Notes under the pieces: model-generated
What the model was told of the DNA's origin: nothing
Database searches by the model: none
What the model saw: only the letters and a program-made list of their open reading frames with translations
Translations under genes and position numbers: made by a program
Assembly: GCA_002104905.1 (NCBI GenBank)
Contig: MCFE01000177.1
Span: 1-64,000, forward strand
Length of the DNA stretch: 64,000 bases
Origin: Basidiobolus meristosporus CBS 931.73
Lineage: Eukaryota; Basidiobolomycota; Basidiobolomycetes; Basidiobolales; Basidiobolaceae
Reading direction: 5' to 3'
Shown: piece after piece, positions 26,515-37,708 of the stretch
Numbering within the stretch: position 1 is the first letter of the stretch
How the letters are laid out: every line of letters begins with the position of its first letter

Positions 26515-28195
26515 CTACTACCCTTATTTTAATTTATCATATTTCTCTTATCTGATCAGTACTATCCCTTAAACTGGCTGACTATGACAGCTGATTATTT
26601 TATTGCATAGGTTATTCCTTACTTCATATAAGATCAATGAATATATGTGCTTCTATACTAGGCAAGTGTTTGCACCAGTATCTATGACACATGACCAAAC
26701 TACATTACCATCCCTACCATTTTTATCAAGTATATGGTGTCCTTATGTTACACATGTTTCAGAATAATGATCCTTAATTGGCTCAGTGTGCTGGACCTCT
26801 TAGAACCTCATGGGACTTAGATTATATGTTGGCCTCTTGAAAGTGTGGTGGTGTATAAGTTTAAGCAAGATATACATTTAACCTTCCCAAGTGGTTTGTG
26901 AGTGGGGTATATGAGTACTGATTGTAGTACCCACACTTTGCCCAAGAGTTCCCCCAGAGTCTTACCCAAAGTCTCCCCAGTATCCTCTCTATGAGTCCCT
27001 CATACTTCCTTCCTCCTATTCCTGTCCTTAAATAGTTAGAATGCTTACCATAAAAGGAAGGTGCTCACACCGCTATTTTATAACACATTTTGTATCACCT
27101 AAACCCCTCTCAGTGAGATATATATATATCCAATTGAGACAAGTTGAAAGGGACAGTTTTTTGACATAATAAGCATAAGTCTTTATTACCTCACTACCTT
27201 CTATTGGAAGCTATTCTGAACCAAGTGGTACCAACTTGGCCTACAAGCTCTCCCAACTACCAAGCACACTCAGTAATAACCCACATGGTGCTCACTGGGT
27301 GCAATAGTCATTGGCAAAAGCTTACTAAGAATATTTGGGTTTGTTTCTACTCTAATGTAGGGGGAATGAATCCTCAAGCTTTTCAAGGGAAAACTACTTA
27401 GCTACAATCTCCAACTTAGTTGGAATCTAAACATAAGTATGTGCTGGGTTCATCATCCTTTCAAATGACAATGTCCTAAAGCTTTTAAAGTTGAAATTGC
27501 TGTAAATTCCATAAGTAGGGACTTGGTTGGAATGCCACTATGGTCAATAGTCACAAAACTAGAAAAGTATCTTTGCCTGTACAAGATCAAACTTGGGAAA
27601 GAATTGAATATGATAAAGATACCTTTGCAGAGTGTCCCTTGCAAGTAGCACCTCCATGGTCAGTTGGCTGTCAGCATGGTTTCCATGGAGTGGCCTGTGG
27701 TCTGGGATTGGAAACTCAGGCTGCAGCAGGTAGCAGTGATCACACTACTCAACAAGTTGGAGTATTGAAGATTTATTATTGAGGGATTATCTCCCATATA
27801 TACTTTTCTCACTAGCTAAGTGAGTACTATCATGGTGTTCTAGAGATTATGGAAATCAATAGAAATTCTAATGACATCAGAATGCGCTAAGAATGTTCTA
27901 AGAGGCACAGCATATCTAACTAATCTGGGATCAGTTTTCTGAAACCTGTGTAACATATGATACTATATATGGGATGAAAATGGTAGGGATGGTGATGCTC
28001 TTTAGTTATGTGTCATGGGTACTGGTGTAAGCACTTGCCAAATATAGAAGTACTTACATCTAGTAATCTTACACATAGAGAGGAATAAGTTATGCAAGTA
28101 AATAAGCAGGTGTCATAGTCAGCCAACTTATGGGATAGAGCTGATTAGATAAGACAAATGGGATAAAACTAAATCAGGTCAGTAGATATACAGGA
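26515..28195. mobile_element. Element with ~300-bp terminal inverted repeats
   Basis: The segments 26515-26820 and 27885-28195 are inverted copies of each other. Shared text includes CATCCCTACCATTTT, TGACACATrAC, GTTTCAGA, GGCTGACTATGACA and CCTCTTAGAAC. They enclose about 1.06 kb with two short plus-strand frames (27204-27401 and 27540-27782) that I do not recognise. Long terminal inverted repeats around a short interior suggest a non-autonomous DNA transposon. Two LTRs inserted in opposite orientation would look similar. No convincing target duplication was found. Confidence 0.5.
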
Positions 28196-29542
28196 ATGAA
28201 CAGATTTGTTAGTGGGGGTCAATATTACCCAATCACAACAGGAAAATCACAATTATTTTTCATGGGAATGGCTCATCACTTAATCTTATGTTTATAAGTG
28301 CCATGTCTCATATTTAAAACTCTCTGAAACTCACACAAATACTGACAGAAAAGTGGTTCAATTGCATCATGCTGTAGTATTTGAAGCTATTTGCCACATG
28401 GACAAGTCTACTTTGATCAAGCACTATAAAAGAAGAGAAAATAACCATGTGCTTAGTGTGACAAGCCTCTTAGCTATGAAGCATGCAGAAATTGTAAGAA
28501 GTATTACAATGATCTTGGCCAATGTTTTGCTGCACAAGATATATTAAAGTATTCATGAGTCACTGCAGTACCTGCAATATCTTGAAGAAAACTCAATATC
28601 TCTATTACAGTACCTGGCTGCAGTTGCTACCTTATGCACACTGAGTCTGGTGGGTATGTAATGCCTTCTAGAACACCACAGCCTTCTGAGTAAGTGCCAT
28701 ATAAAGATAGCATTGAAGAAGAAGGCCCATTATGGATTAAAAGCCTTTATCTCCTCACAGCAGTACCCTTTGTGAGACCAGCAAGATTCTAAGTTTTGAT
28801 AAGTTGGCAAACATGGGAAAAATGCCATGGATATTGTATCAAGGCTAGTTAACCTGGTAATCCATTTACTGAAAAGTGATGAGCTGTATTGGCTAGAGAA
28901 GAGTTGTGTTTCCATCAATAGCAATAATATGGCTATGAGAGTCAACTGCTTCTTCTTGCATAAATTGTTCCAGAATATAACATACCATACACATAGCACA
29001 TGCTTAAAAACATCATGCTGCTGGCAACATATGACCTGACAATAACCTGATACCAATAAGTGCTAATAGATGTATGGAACTTGTATTAGTAAGTATCACC
29101 ACTGCAAGGTGACCAGCTTGTCAGGAATTCACCTCAATAGGTGGAAAATATTGCTCAAACTATGGATGGTGGCCTTGGTGAATTAGGTGGATAGGGGGAC
29201 ATTGGCAACAATTCTGAAGACAAGCCTACTTAGCCTAAACTTATTGGTGGTTTGAACAAGTCCAAAAAATTGGGTAGTATTGATGGCCTTGGTGGCCTTG
29301 GTTAATTGGGAGGTCTTGAACCATACAATCTACAATTGATTAATGTTAATAACAATGTGCCAACTGATTAGGGTATTAAACATTTTGGTAGTGTTAGAAT
29401 TGAATACAAACAACCTGAACAACCCATTTCTATTCCTAAATGTGATACCAGGCATTTATCATTGCCAACACCTCAAACATTTGATTGTACACCTTAAGTC
29501 AGCAAACTTTCTAGAATTGCTGAATCTAGCTACAGAGGTTTG
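28196..29542. other. Repeat-block DNA, no gene recognised
   Basis: A+T-rich, CpG-poor sequence with no recognisable protein. A stretch near 28750 (CTCACAGCAGTACCC...GAGACCAGCA) resembles the one near 44120, next to a tnp2 fragment. It may therefore be part of that transposon family. Confidence 0.35.
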
Positions 29543-29965
29543 CAACATGTCACAAAAATGCATGGCACTGTCTTGGTCCACTGGTACAATCTGACACTAT
29601 ACTTAAATACCAGCCCTGAAGTAAACATATTCTAAGCACTTATTGTGCCAGAGAATACCAGTCAACCAAGATTGTGCCATGCATTTCTGTGACATGTTAT
29701 AAACTATGGTGCTACATTTGGAGTGCCATAGGTATTGAGTATAAGATGCATCCATTCAGCTTTTCTGTACTCCTACACATCATGCTCAGCAGTGATCCCA
29801 AAAAAAGTCAAAAAATGTGTTTCTCCAGCACAGCAGGTGAACCACAGGGTCTGCTTTACATGAAGATGTAGAAATATGTTTCACACTTTGTGACCCAGTA
29901 TTGGCCTAATTGGCCATTCCAGCACACTATAGCATTGTTTGGCACTCATGCCCAATGTGGCACTA
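29543..29965. mobile_element. Foldback element, copy C, left arm truncated
   Basis: Starts in the middle of the family palindrome (CATGTCACAAAAATG, then GGCACTGTCTTGGTCCACTGG). It passes the centre near 29620 and runs through a complete right arm to the terminal AATGTGGCACT at 29965. The outer half of the left arm is missing, so this copy is a deletion derivative. It is more diverged than copies A and B. Confidence 0.6.
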
Positions 29966-31640
29966 AAAAATTATATATGTTTATTAGCAAGCTAGGCCCT
30001 GCCAAATATATGTAGGTTGTGATAGGATTGCTTCAAAGCTATCAGATCTTGCCATATGGCTTTTTGATTATTATCAAGCTTGTAACTACATTGGAAAGCT
30101 AAGGGTAAAAGCACCATTGATTTACTAATATATTAAGCAGTCTGGGCAGCAACACAGCATCTTTATCCCACCACAGCATCATTAATAGGGTTGATAATTC
30201 CAAGCTACTGGTACAAACGCAGCCTTATTGTTGGATGCTAATGATTGGTCTGGATTAGAATCACTTGCAGGGCCAAATATTCTCATATGATACTCTAAAT
30301 GGCAGTCCAAACAGGAAGGAACTGTCAAGATCCCACCACCATCTTTCAAGAGGTTAAAGAGCTCCAAGCTACTAGCATCCTAATGGTCTCATTATAGCAT
30401 TTTGATAGCTGATATGGATGGATCCAGTTTCAGAATTGTAGTAGCTCACATAGCTGTGCTAAGGATGTTTTATGAAACAAAGGAAGCTCAACAATCCATT
30501 TGCCAGATGATGATGTGTTGTATTAAATAGAGCAGCAGTATGCTTCTATTAATACCATCAGTAGGGCACTGAGCGTATACTACTATCTAGTCCTAGAGTG
30601 CCAATAATCTAGATAGCTGTTGGTATTTGTTGCTGGCTGAATGCAACATGCTATCTAGCAGGATACTAATAGCATTGTTAGTTGCATTTGATATACACCA
30701 GTCATTAACAAGACAGCTGGCTTAACTCTGAGCAATTGACGGTATTACTCTCATATGTATAAGATCCAGAGGACATAGTCAATACAACAAACACATTATG
30801 GCTGCTTAGATACCAACCCTGAAAGAATCATCTCAACACAGAGAGCACATATCAATATGGCTGGCTATTGCAGCACAGTTGGCAAGCTAGCTGCTATTTG
30901 CCTGCATACAGAAATAATCCACAGCTGAAATACACAGCATAGAGTGAGTTTGTTACAGTAATAGCTTTGCATTAGGAGCAATCTGTTTATACTTCTATAT
31001 TGTAGCAGTAGCAATAAACTAGCTATATAAGGGGCATGTCAGTTAAATAGCACTATGAATCCCACACAAGCTTGAAAGTTTGGTCAAGTGAACTCATGAA
31101 GCAGTCTCCACTCTGAGTATATTAAAAGCATAGGGAGTCCTATGCTGACATTGCAGGACTGTTTATCTACAAGGGTATCACCAATCTCAATTCAAGAGTC
31201 AACCAGTTATATGCAAGGAGTTTGTGATGCAGTTTGGGCAGTTACACCATACATATAAGGCTGAATAAATATATCATTGCCACTACTGTTTTCATTCTTG
31301 GCTACATCATGCTTCATGAGTAGAGAATATGTGATCACACTCCCCACTGGAAGATTTCTGATGCAGTGGATGTGTGGGGAGATAGGAATAAGAGTAAAGT
31401 GGGAGCTACTATCATATTGAAATCTTGAAATGAGTTACAACTCATGTTTATCATCACTATATGTGTTGGCATGTAGAGAGTAGTCAGGAAGTGTTGGAAA
31501 ACAATGAGACTAATGAGCTCAGAGAGACACCTATGCCATTGGTATTAAAAGGCTAAGCAGCTCCAATTTATGGGTAGTGTGTATATAAAGGAAACAATAG
31601 GTTCAATGTTATAAGGATCTGATTTCTGTATAGGACTACT
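29966..31640. other. Repeat-block DNA, no gene recognised
   Basis: CpG-poor, A+T-rich sequence with frequent stops in all frames. The one frame of note (30182-30367, minus, 61 codons, containing LLKDGGGILTVPSCLDC) resembles nothing I know. The region is likely decayed transposon sequence, judging by composition and neighbours. Confidence 0.35.
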
Positions 31641-31650
31641 TTGCCAAAGT

Positions 31651-31866
31651 ATGGCAGATATTTTCTGGCTGCAAGCTGAATTCTCCACCCTGAAATATGG
31701 TGTTCACACAAATAGGTTTATAAGTGTACTAATACAAGCAGCAAGAATCTTGCTCAGAGAAGAAGTATATTGGCCAATTACTGAGAGAAACATTGTGGAT
31801 ATGCAAGTGGTATATCTGGCCAAAGTGGTAGCAACCAAGCATATGTTTCCAAGATGTATTTGTTAG
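31651..31866 (+). pseudogene. tnp2/CACTA transposase C-terminal fragment (plus strand)
   Basis: The frame ends REEVYWPITERNIVD, then LAKVVATKHMFPRCIC. This matches the minus-strand element near 49050-49200, which reads IYWQNTAKFFADI, then MAEVVATKHMFARCVC. It is therefore a short relic of the same transposase family, inserted in the opposite orientation. Confidence 0.55.
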
Positions 31867-32007
31867 AAGCAACTCAAGGTATATTATAACATGCAAAAGG
31901 TGTAAGCTCAAGTGATCAGGAGTATCAGTTGCCGCAGGTGTGCACATGTGTTGAGGTCAATAAGTAGGTGGCTATAGTATTGTTGGATTAAAGCTTTATC
32001 CTAAGAA

Positions 32008-32310
32008 AAATGATTAGCAATAGGCTAGCAGAACACCACCATAATATCAGCTAAACTCTAACTTTCCCAAAAGTGACAACTCTCACTGTCTCAGGTACTA
32101 GCTTCACTGCAGAGAAGCAGACACCCTTTCCAGGAGGAGACTAGGCCTACTAGCATTCATTCTAAAGTGGGTAATCAGCTGCTCATTACCTCCACCAATT
32201 ATGGCAACTGATAATTTGAAGCAGAAACACCACCTGAATGCCAGTAAGATACCAATGAATTACAAGCAGAATACCAGCAAAAAATCCAATGAATTCCAAT
32301 TTTGAGATTT
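32008..32310. repeat. Dispersed ~300-bp repeat, copy 2
   Basis: Same orientation and order as 13565-13866, with many substitutions. Shared landmarks are CTAGCAGAACACC, GTCTCAGGTACTAGCT, GGAGACTAGGCC, GTAATCAGCTGCTCA and GAATTCCAATTTTGAGATTTTT. It lies at the right edge of the first repeat block. One copy is in a CpG-rich region and this one in a CpG-poor region. Confidence 0.6.
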
Positions 32311-32639
32311 TTATAGGGTATATATGGAGTATATGTTGTAGTAATGTATAAAGCAAAAAAGAAGTGTGATTCAATAGTGAATGTATGAATGGCACAAGGG
32401 GGGATATAAAAGTGAAGTAACATTTGGTAAATTGATATGGTGGCATTATACAGGGCCAGCAGTAGGGTACCATACTCCCATCATAAAGCCAACAGTGGTC
32501 TGCCATAAGGCCACCTTAAGTAAACATTTAATGCTATTGAAGTCCTGAGCACAATAGTAGTGTATAAGCTGCTATATGTTCAAAGATTTCAGAGGAGCTC
32601 AGGGTGCTGTAAACTTGTTCTCACAACTGGATGAATCAC

Positions 32640-35404
32640 CATTTCGTAGTTGCAATACTACTTGATGGATATAAATTGATGATGGCACACTTTGTTTCTA
32701 AGATATCGGCCCTGACTGAAATCTTAAACACTTTACTAACTATTCGAGCGCTACAAAGCTTAATTTAATATCGATGATTTAGCAATTGCTAACTCAGGCC
32801 ACCGTGAACTTGACTTTAGCAATCCAATTTTTCCATCGTCATACTTTACTGGGCGATTGAGGAAACTGAAGGGAAACAAAACTCTGGCGAATTATAGTAA
32901 CCGACCAAATGCAGAGTAGATCACATCCCTAGAAGGTTCTGCGTTCGCTCAAGACGGTCAATGTATTGTCCATCTATATATCTATATATTAGAGCTTGAT
33001 CGATTATTACGTGAGAGCGAGGCTATATTCATTAAGGGTCCACTAATTGAGATGCGAAATTGGAATGGTCTATCCCCTGCTGGAATACTACATACTGCTA
33101 CTTGAAGAAGCTAGAAACTATGGACATCGAGTAAGGGTTTAGATGACTTCATATCGCTTACTTATGATGAAATTATCCACGCTTCTGGACAGGCAACAAA
33201 AATATCCAGGCAAATGAATCGAATTACCAAGCACCAATGAAGCGCAGGTATGATTTGATTCAGGAGCCAAAAGGATACATGAGATAATGAAGGATAATGC
33301 AATTCGGCCTCTTGGGTGAAAAGCGGAGTGTTTACATTCTAGGCTAAAGTGGCAATGTGCCAGCAATTTATCTGGGAAACTCCTCATTTAACTATAGCCG
33401 ATGCCACATGAAATTGCTAATATCGGGCAATATACACCGTTGCCTGTAGGCAGCCCACCCTGGTGTCTATTCATCCAAATCTATTCCCAGTACATACGCA
33501 ACACAGCGTCGATGAGCTGTTCCAAGAATAGCTGGATTCCCATCGAAAGCACAATAGCAATGTTCAGCCAGCCCATTGGAAAGAATACGCTATTAGGCTA
33601 CAAGAAATAGTGAATCCAGGGTGCTAATTGGCTATGTTCCCAATTCATGCATATACATAGAGATACCACTTGATAGGGCGGGAAATCCCATCAATCGCGC
33701 TACAATTTGTAATTTAACAAAAGTCTATCTGGTGTGAATCGTTTCTAAATATAAGCTGAATCGATGGCGTAAACTGCGATGATCGTATAATTCTTACAAC
33801 ACCCAGAACCGCTGTCTGATTGGTCCATCTGAAACATGAGATACTTTAATTGTGAAGTCGCGTCGTTTGCAAATTCGAATGGTCCTAATGCGGATGCTTA
33901 TGGTGTATGAGGTCTTGGGGAACACGTGGTAGCCAGGTTGCATCGCATCAAGCTAGGCGTATAAGCCAACATAGTGGTCATCATCTACAGCACATTATAT
34001 TATTTTCAGTGCCTCCTGTGAAACCCAAAACGGTTTGTTTTCGCATACTTCCATGCAATAAGGAATTCCTGTCGAGGGCTCTGCCAGAGTTATTTCGGGG
34101 CACACTGAGCAGGCTCATCGGTGTGGAGCCAATCAATCCCCGGCGAGGTGCTTCATGTTGACTGGGTCTTGGGACGAGGCAGCGAATCAGAAGACAGTCC
34201 AAAATACCCTCAACGACAATTCTATGCGGGTCCGAAAATACACCAGAAGTGGAGCGAAGGCTCCTTCTTATCTCGTACAGCCTGGAAGCTCTCTCCTACG
34301 AATATGCACTTCGCCAGTCCGCTGCCAATGAGTTGCTCGTGGGTTGCATCCGAAATACTCCCGGCCATTTCACTGTCAATCTCATCATCTTCTGCCATCG
34401 TCACACTACCCTGACGGCTCTCTGAGTGCAGACGGCTTTCCGGCTAATTAATATGAGCAACCGCGAAGCCCCAGCTACCCCAGAGCTCCCTTGGGGATAG
34501 CTTCCTTTGAATCGTGTATCATGGGTGCCCATCGCTAGGCGTGAGTAAAGCTCGTACCACTAAAATGGTGCTTAAAGCAGAATAATCGTTTATCCGAAGG
34601 GGGCCGCATGATTGGAGGTGATTAGTGCTACACGCTATGCGATCACTGTGAGGTCAGTGACGAAAAGTGGAATTTCATATACCACCGAGTGAATTGATCT
34701 GTAAAGTAAAGGGCTATTATTAAACAAAGCCTGGTTAAGGATGCCGTCATCTTGGAAACAAAGGGTCAATCTCAGATACATAATGCCCGTCTCTATATGA
34801 ATCATGGTAATACGGATTCTCATGGCGACTATTTAGGAATAGTGCGTGGATTTCATTTATGAAAGGCGAGTCAGCCATATCGATTTTCCAGATTCCCTAG
34901 TTAGATTAAGCAGTGACGATCTGGTGTAATCATATTCGAGGGCAGGATGCCGATCCTTTCGGAGTCGAGTGCTATGATACCAGCCTAGCTCGACGGGCTT
35001 GGTTTACTGTATCCACAATGTACATTTCATAGGGCAAACAAGGCTAGAGTTAAGATTGCATTCAAAACATGGGCTACATGCAGGTAGGGGAAACAACGAA
35101 CATTTCTCCAACAAAGTTATTCGGTTGAGTGGAGCTGTGTTAGGTGTTTGTGTATAGTTTCGTTTCTGCTGGCCAGTTTCGCGCTCTGCATCTTGCTCCA
35201 GATTCAATAAAATGGCCGTAGCTGGCCCATTCCTCCTAGTGATACATTCTACTCTATTGTATTTGCCTAACTTGCTCTTCTACCAGTGGTTGCTCTTGCA
35301 CTCGCGTATCGTCAGATTGTAGATTTTCACTTAGTAGGCAAACCATCGAGACCTTTCCAGCCAGTCCCCTAATCTTTGTGGTAAACCCCTGTTTAAACCG
35401 ACAC
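32640..35404. other. Intergenic, CpG-rich unique sequence
   Basis: CpG dinucleotides reappear abruptly from about 32640, which marks the end of the first repeat block. Frames of 60-97 codons on both strands are unrecognised and unsupported by splice sites. The right end should contain the tetraspanin promoter. Confidence 0.45.
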
Positions 35405-36432
35405 ATGAGCCAAATACTTCGAGAAAGAAGTGGAAGTATGCCTGAATCCTTAGCAGACACCCTAGTTACTCATTACAGCTCAGCACATGAGTCAGTCGGT
35501 GATGTGATTTCACCAAAGTCCGAAAAGCCTGTCCAGGGTTTGACACAGGCATCATTTTGCTACACGAACAGCGCAAATGACAGATACCTTGCGAATCCGG
35601 AGTCCGACGCACCGGAGAAATGGTCGAGATCCAAGTGGTTGCTGCTTTTGGCGAACAGTCTGGTAAGCTTGAATTTGGGGAGGTCCCGAGCGAGAAGCCC
35701 ACTAAGCACTCTTTATAGTTACTGGTGATTTCACTGTGTATATTTTTCTTCATCCTGATCACGTACTCTAGAGGTAACCCTCCCAAATCCAGCACTTCTT
35801 CCGTCTGACAAGTACTCATCTCTTCGCTAACGTTTGAAAGGCTATCTTCGCGCGGAGGTTCTGATCACTGGCAACAGTGGCCTGATGGCGATCATGACTC
35901 TGATCAGCCTGGTGGGGCTGGCCAACTCAATCATCGGTTACTACGGGATCCTGAAGGACAACCGAAGGATACTGACGATTTGGGCTCTGGTGTTGTGGGT
36001 GATGCTTGTGCTGATCGCCGTGGTTGGCTATCTAGCCTACAAACGCCAACTATGGAATCTGAGAGCGAAGCTAGGGCACCAGTGGCGTGAGTTCGGCTAC
36101 CAGGAGCGACTGAACATCCAGACCAATGTGAGTAGTTTCATCTCCGCAGTGCGCTGCTTCCTCCTACTGACGCATTTCACCAGCTGCATTGTTGCGGTTT
36201 CAAGGGACCCTTCGATCACGCCGCTCTGTCCAACAAATGCTTCCTAAGAAGCTTGTTGCCCGGTTGCCTCGGGAAGTACTACAGGTTCAGTGCCCAGGCG
36301 CTGAAGCTCATCTATATCGTAGCCTTCACCCTGCTAATCCCCCAATTCATCATGATCTTTGTGTCGATTCTCTGCACCAACCATGTTAACAACAAGTTCA
36401 ACAAGAACCCGCCACCCACTCTAACTCACTGA
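35405..36432 (+). CDS. Tetraspanin
   Basis: Four exons: 35405-35662, 35719-35773, 35841-36127 and 36184-36432 (introns 56, 67 and 56 nt), giving about 282 aa. A ~75-residue cytosolic N-terminus precedes TM1 (~78-102, completed by the 55-nt exon 2). TM2 is at ~118-140 and TM3 at ~148-170. A large extracellular loop (~171-240) follows, then TM4 (~242-264) and a short Asn/Pro tail. The loop has the hallmark CCG motif (203-205, LHCCGF) and two more cysteines (219 and 228) that would pair with it. Exon 4 starts exactly at the LHCCG motif. Tetraspanins organise membrane microdomains, and fungal members (Pls1/Tsp families) act in polarised growth and host penetration. I cannot say which subfamily this is. 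The start is the first ATG in the frame that leads into TM1. Confidence 0.88.
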
Positions 36433-37605
36433 GGCCTTTCCCATGCGGATACCTACCTACGAGGACTGCCACCCAACGCTGTAGAAATGCCCATTGAAAT
36501 GGGTGCCTCCTCATACCTTGTTTCCTTTCCTTTCCAGGGCCACTTAATATCCACCACAATATCATGTCAATATCAATTTGTAGTGTCCCCTCTATATGCT
36601 ATATCCGAATAAGTTAAGTCTATAAAGATTTTGGAGTTTCTATTCCTGTGGGTGGATGGTACAAAAATAGGCCGTCGGCCAGCGAATTACAGAAGGATGC
36701 TGGCTTCCAGCGCCAGCAATTGCTAATAATACTGCAGACATGAGTGTGCGAGCAGCGGGCGGTTCAAGGGCATAAAAATAAGTCACACAACCATGGCCAA
36801 CTTGGGTTGTCGAGTCCATGTGACGGTGTAGCTATATATTGGGCAAGTAGTCTAGTCAGGCTCATAATTGGCAACACTTGGGCGTCAAGGCCCTCTAGCG
36901 TGCGTGTCTTGCGGTTGGCGAATGGGTGATTCGTGGAGGTACGACGTAACATGGGGAGTTGAGGTGGTTCAAGTGTCGTACAAACTCATCAATTAATTAT
37001 CGCACATTTGGCGTACGGTGGTCGGCATGTTGTCATTAACAAAGGAGGGGGTTGCCTGTTTAATCGGCCAAGATCACATCGAGAGATCCTGAAGCGGATT
37101 TCTCCCAACCGGAATCATCCAGTCGCTCCTATGTGATGAGATTGCGATGCCGGTGGCATCTCGGTGAGTGGAGCACTGGGTATGCCCTGTTGTTTGGCCG
37201 GGCTAGCGGGTGCTCCTGCTCACCGAAAATCATCAAACAATCAACTTGAGCGCAAAACACTGGCTGCTTGAGGTTGTTAGTCCTATCAGTAGCCAGCCAA
37301 TTTTGTGGATTGTTTTGTGGGCATGCATGAAAACACATCTAACGCTGATTGTCGCGGGACTCAATTGCCAGATATTTTCAATCTGACCCACAGCCAGTTA
37401 CAATCACGTAGCCCAATGAACCCCATCCCTCTGATATAATAAATAGATCCAACCCAGTCTCCAAGAGAATATTAAAATATTCTGCGCCAAATACCGTAGT
37501 GGGCCACATTGAATTAGTAAATCAAAAACCTCTCAGATCCAGCCGGAGTTCCAAATTTTGTGACGTGTGCGTGAAGGACCCTACTCATCGGAGCATCTAG
37601 AGCTG
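36433..37605. other. Intergenic between tetraspanin and GH9 genes
   Basis: No gene recognised. The two genes flanking it point the same way. The left end should carry the tetraspanin 3' UTR and the right end the GH9 promoter. The last 100 bp hold a clear TATA-like site, listed next. Confidence 0.45.
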
Positions 37606-37613
37606 TATAAAAG
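37606..37613 (+). promoter_or_regulatory. Candidate TATA box of the GH9 gene
   Basis: TATAAAAG lies about 96 bp upstream of the GH9 start codon. A pyrimidine-rich stretch and CAATCCATCG follow, which could contain the transcription start. It is the clearest core-promoter match in the window. Confidence 0.5.
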
Positions 37614-37708
37614 AAAGAGAGCCCGCCCTCGGAAAGTGTGTCTGATCCTTGCTAATTCCTCAATCCATCGAAACTACTCATTGCGATCGGCTACCTTCCT
37701 GATTAATA

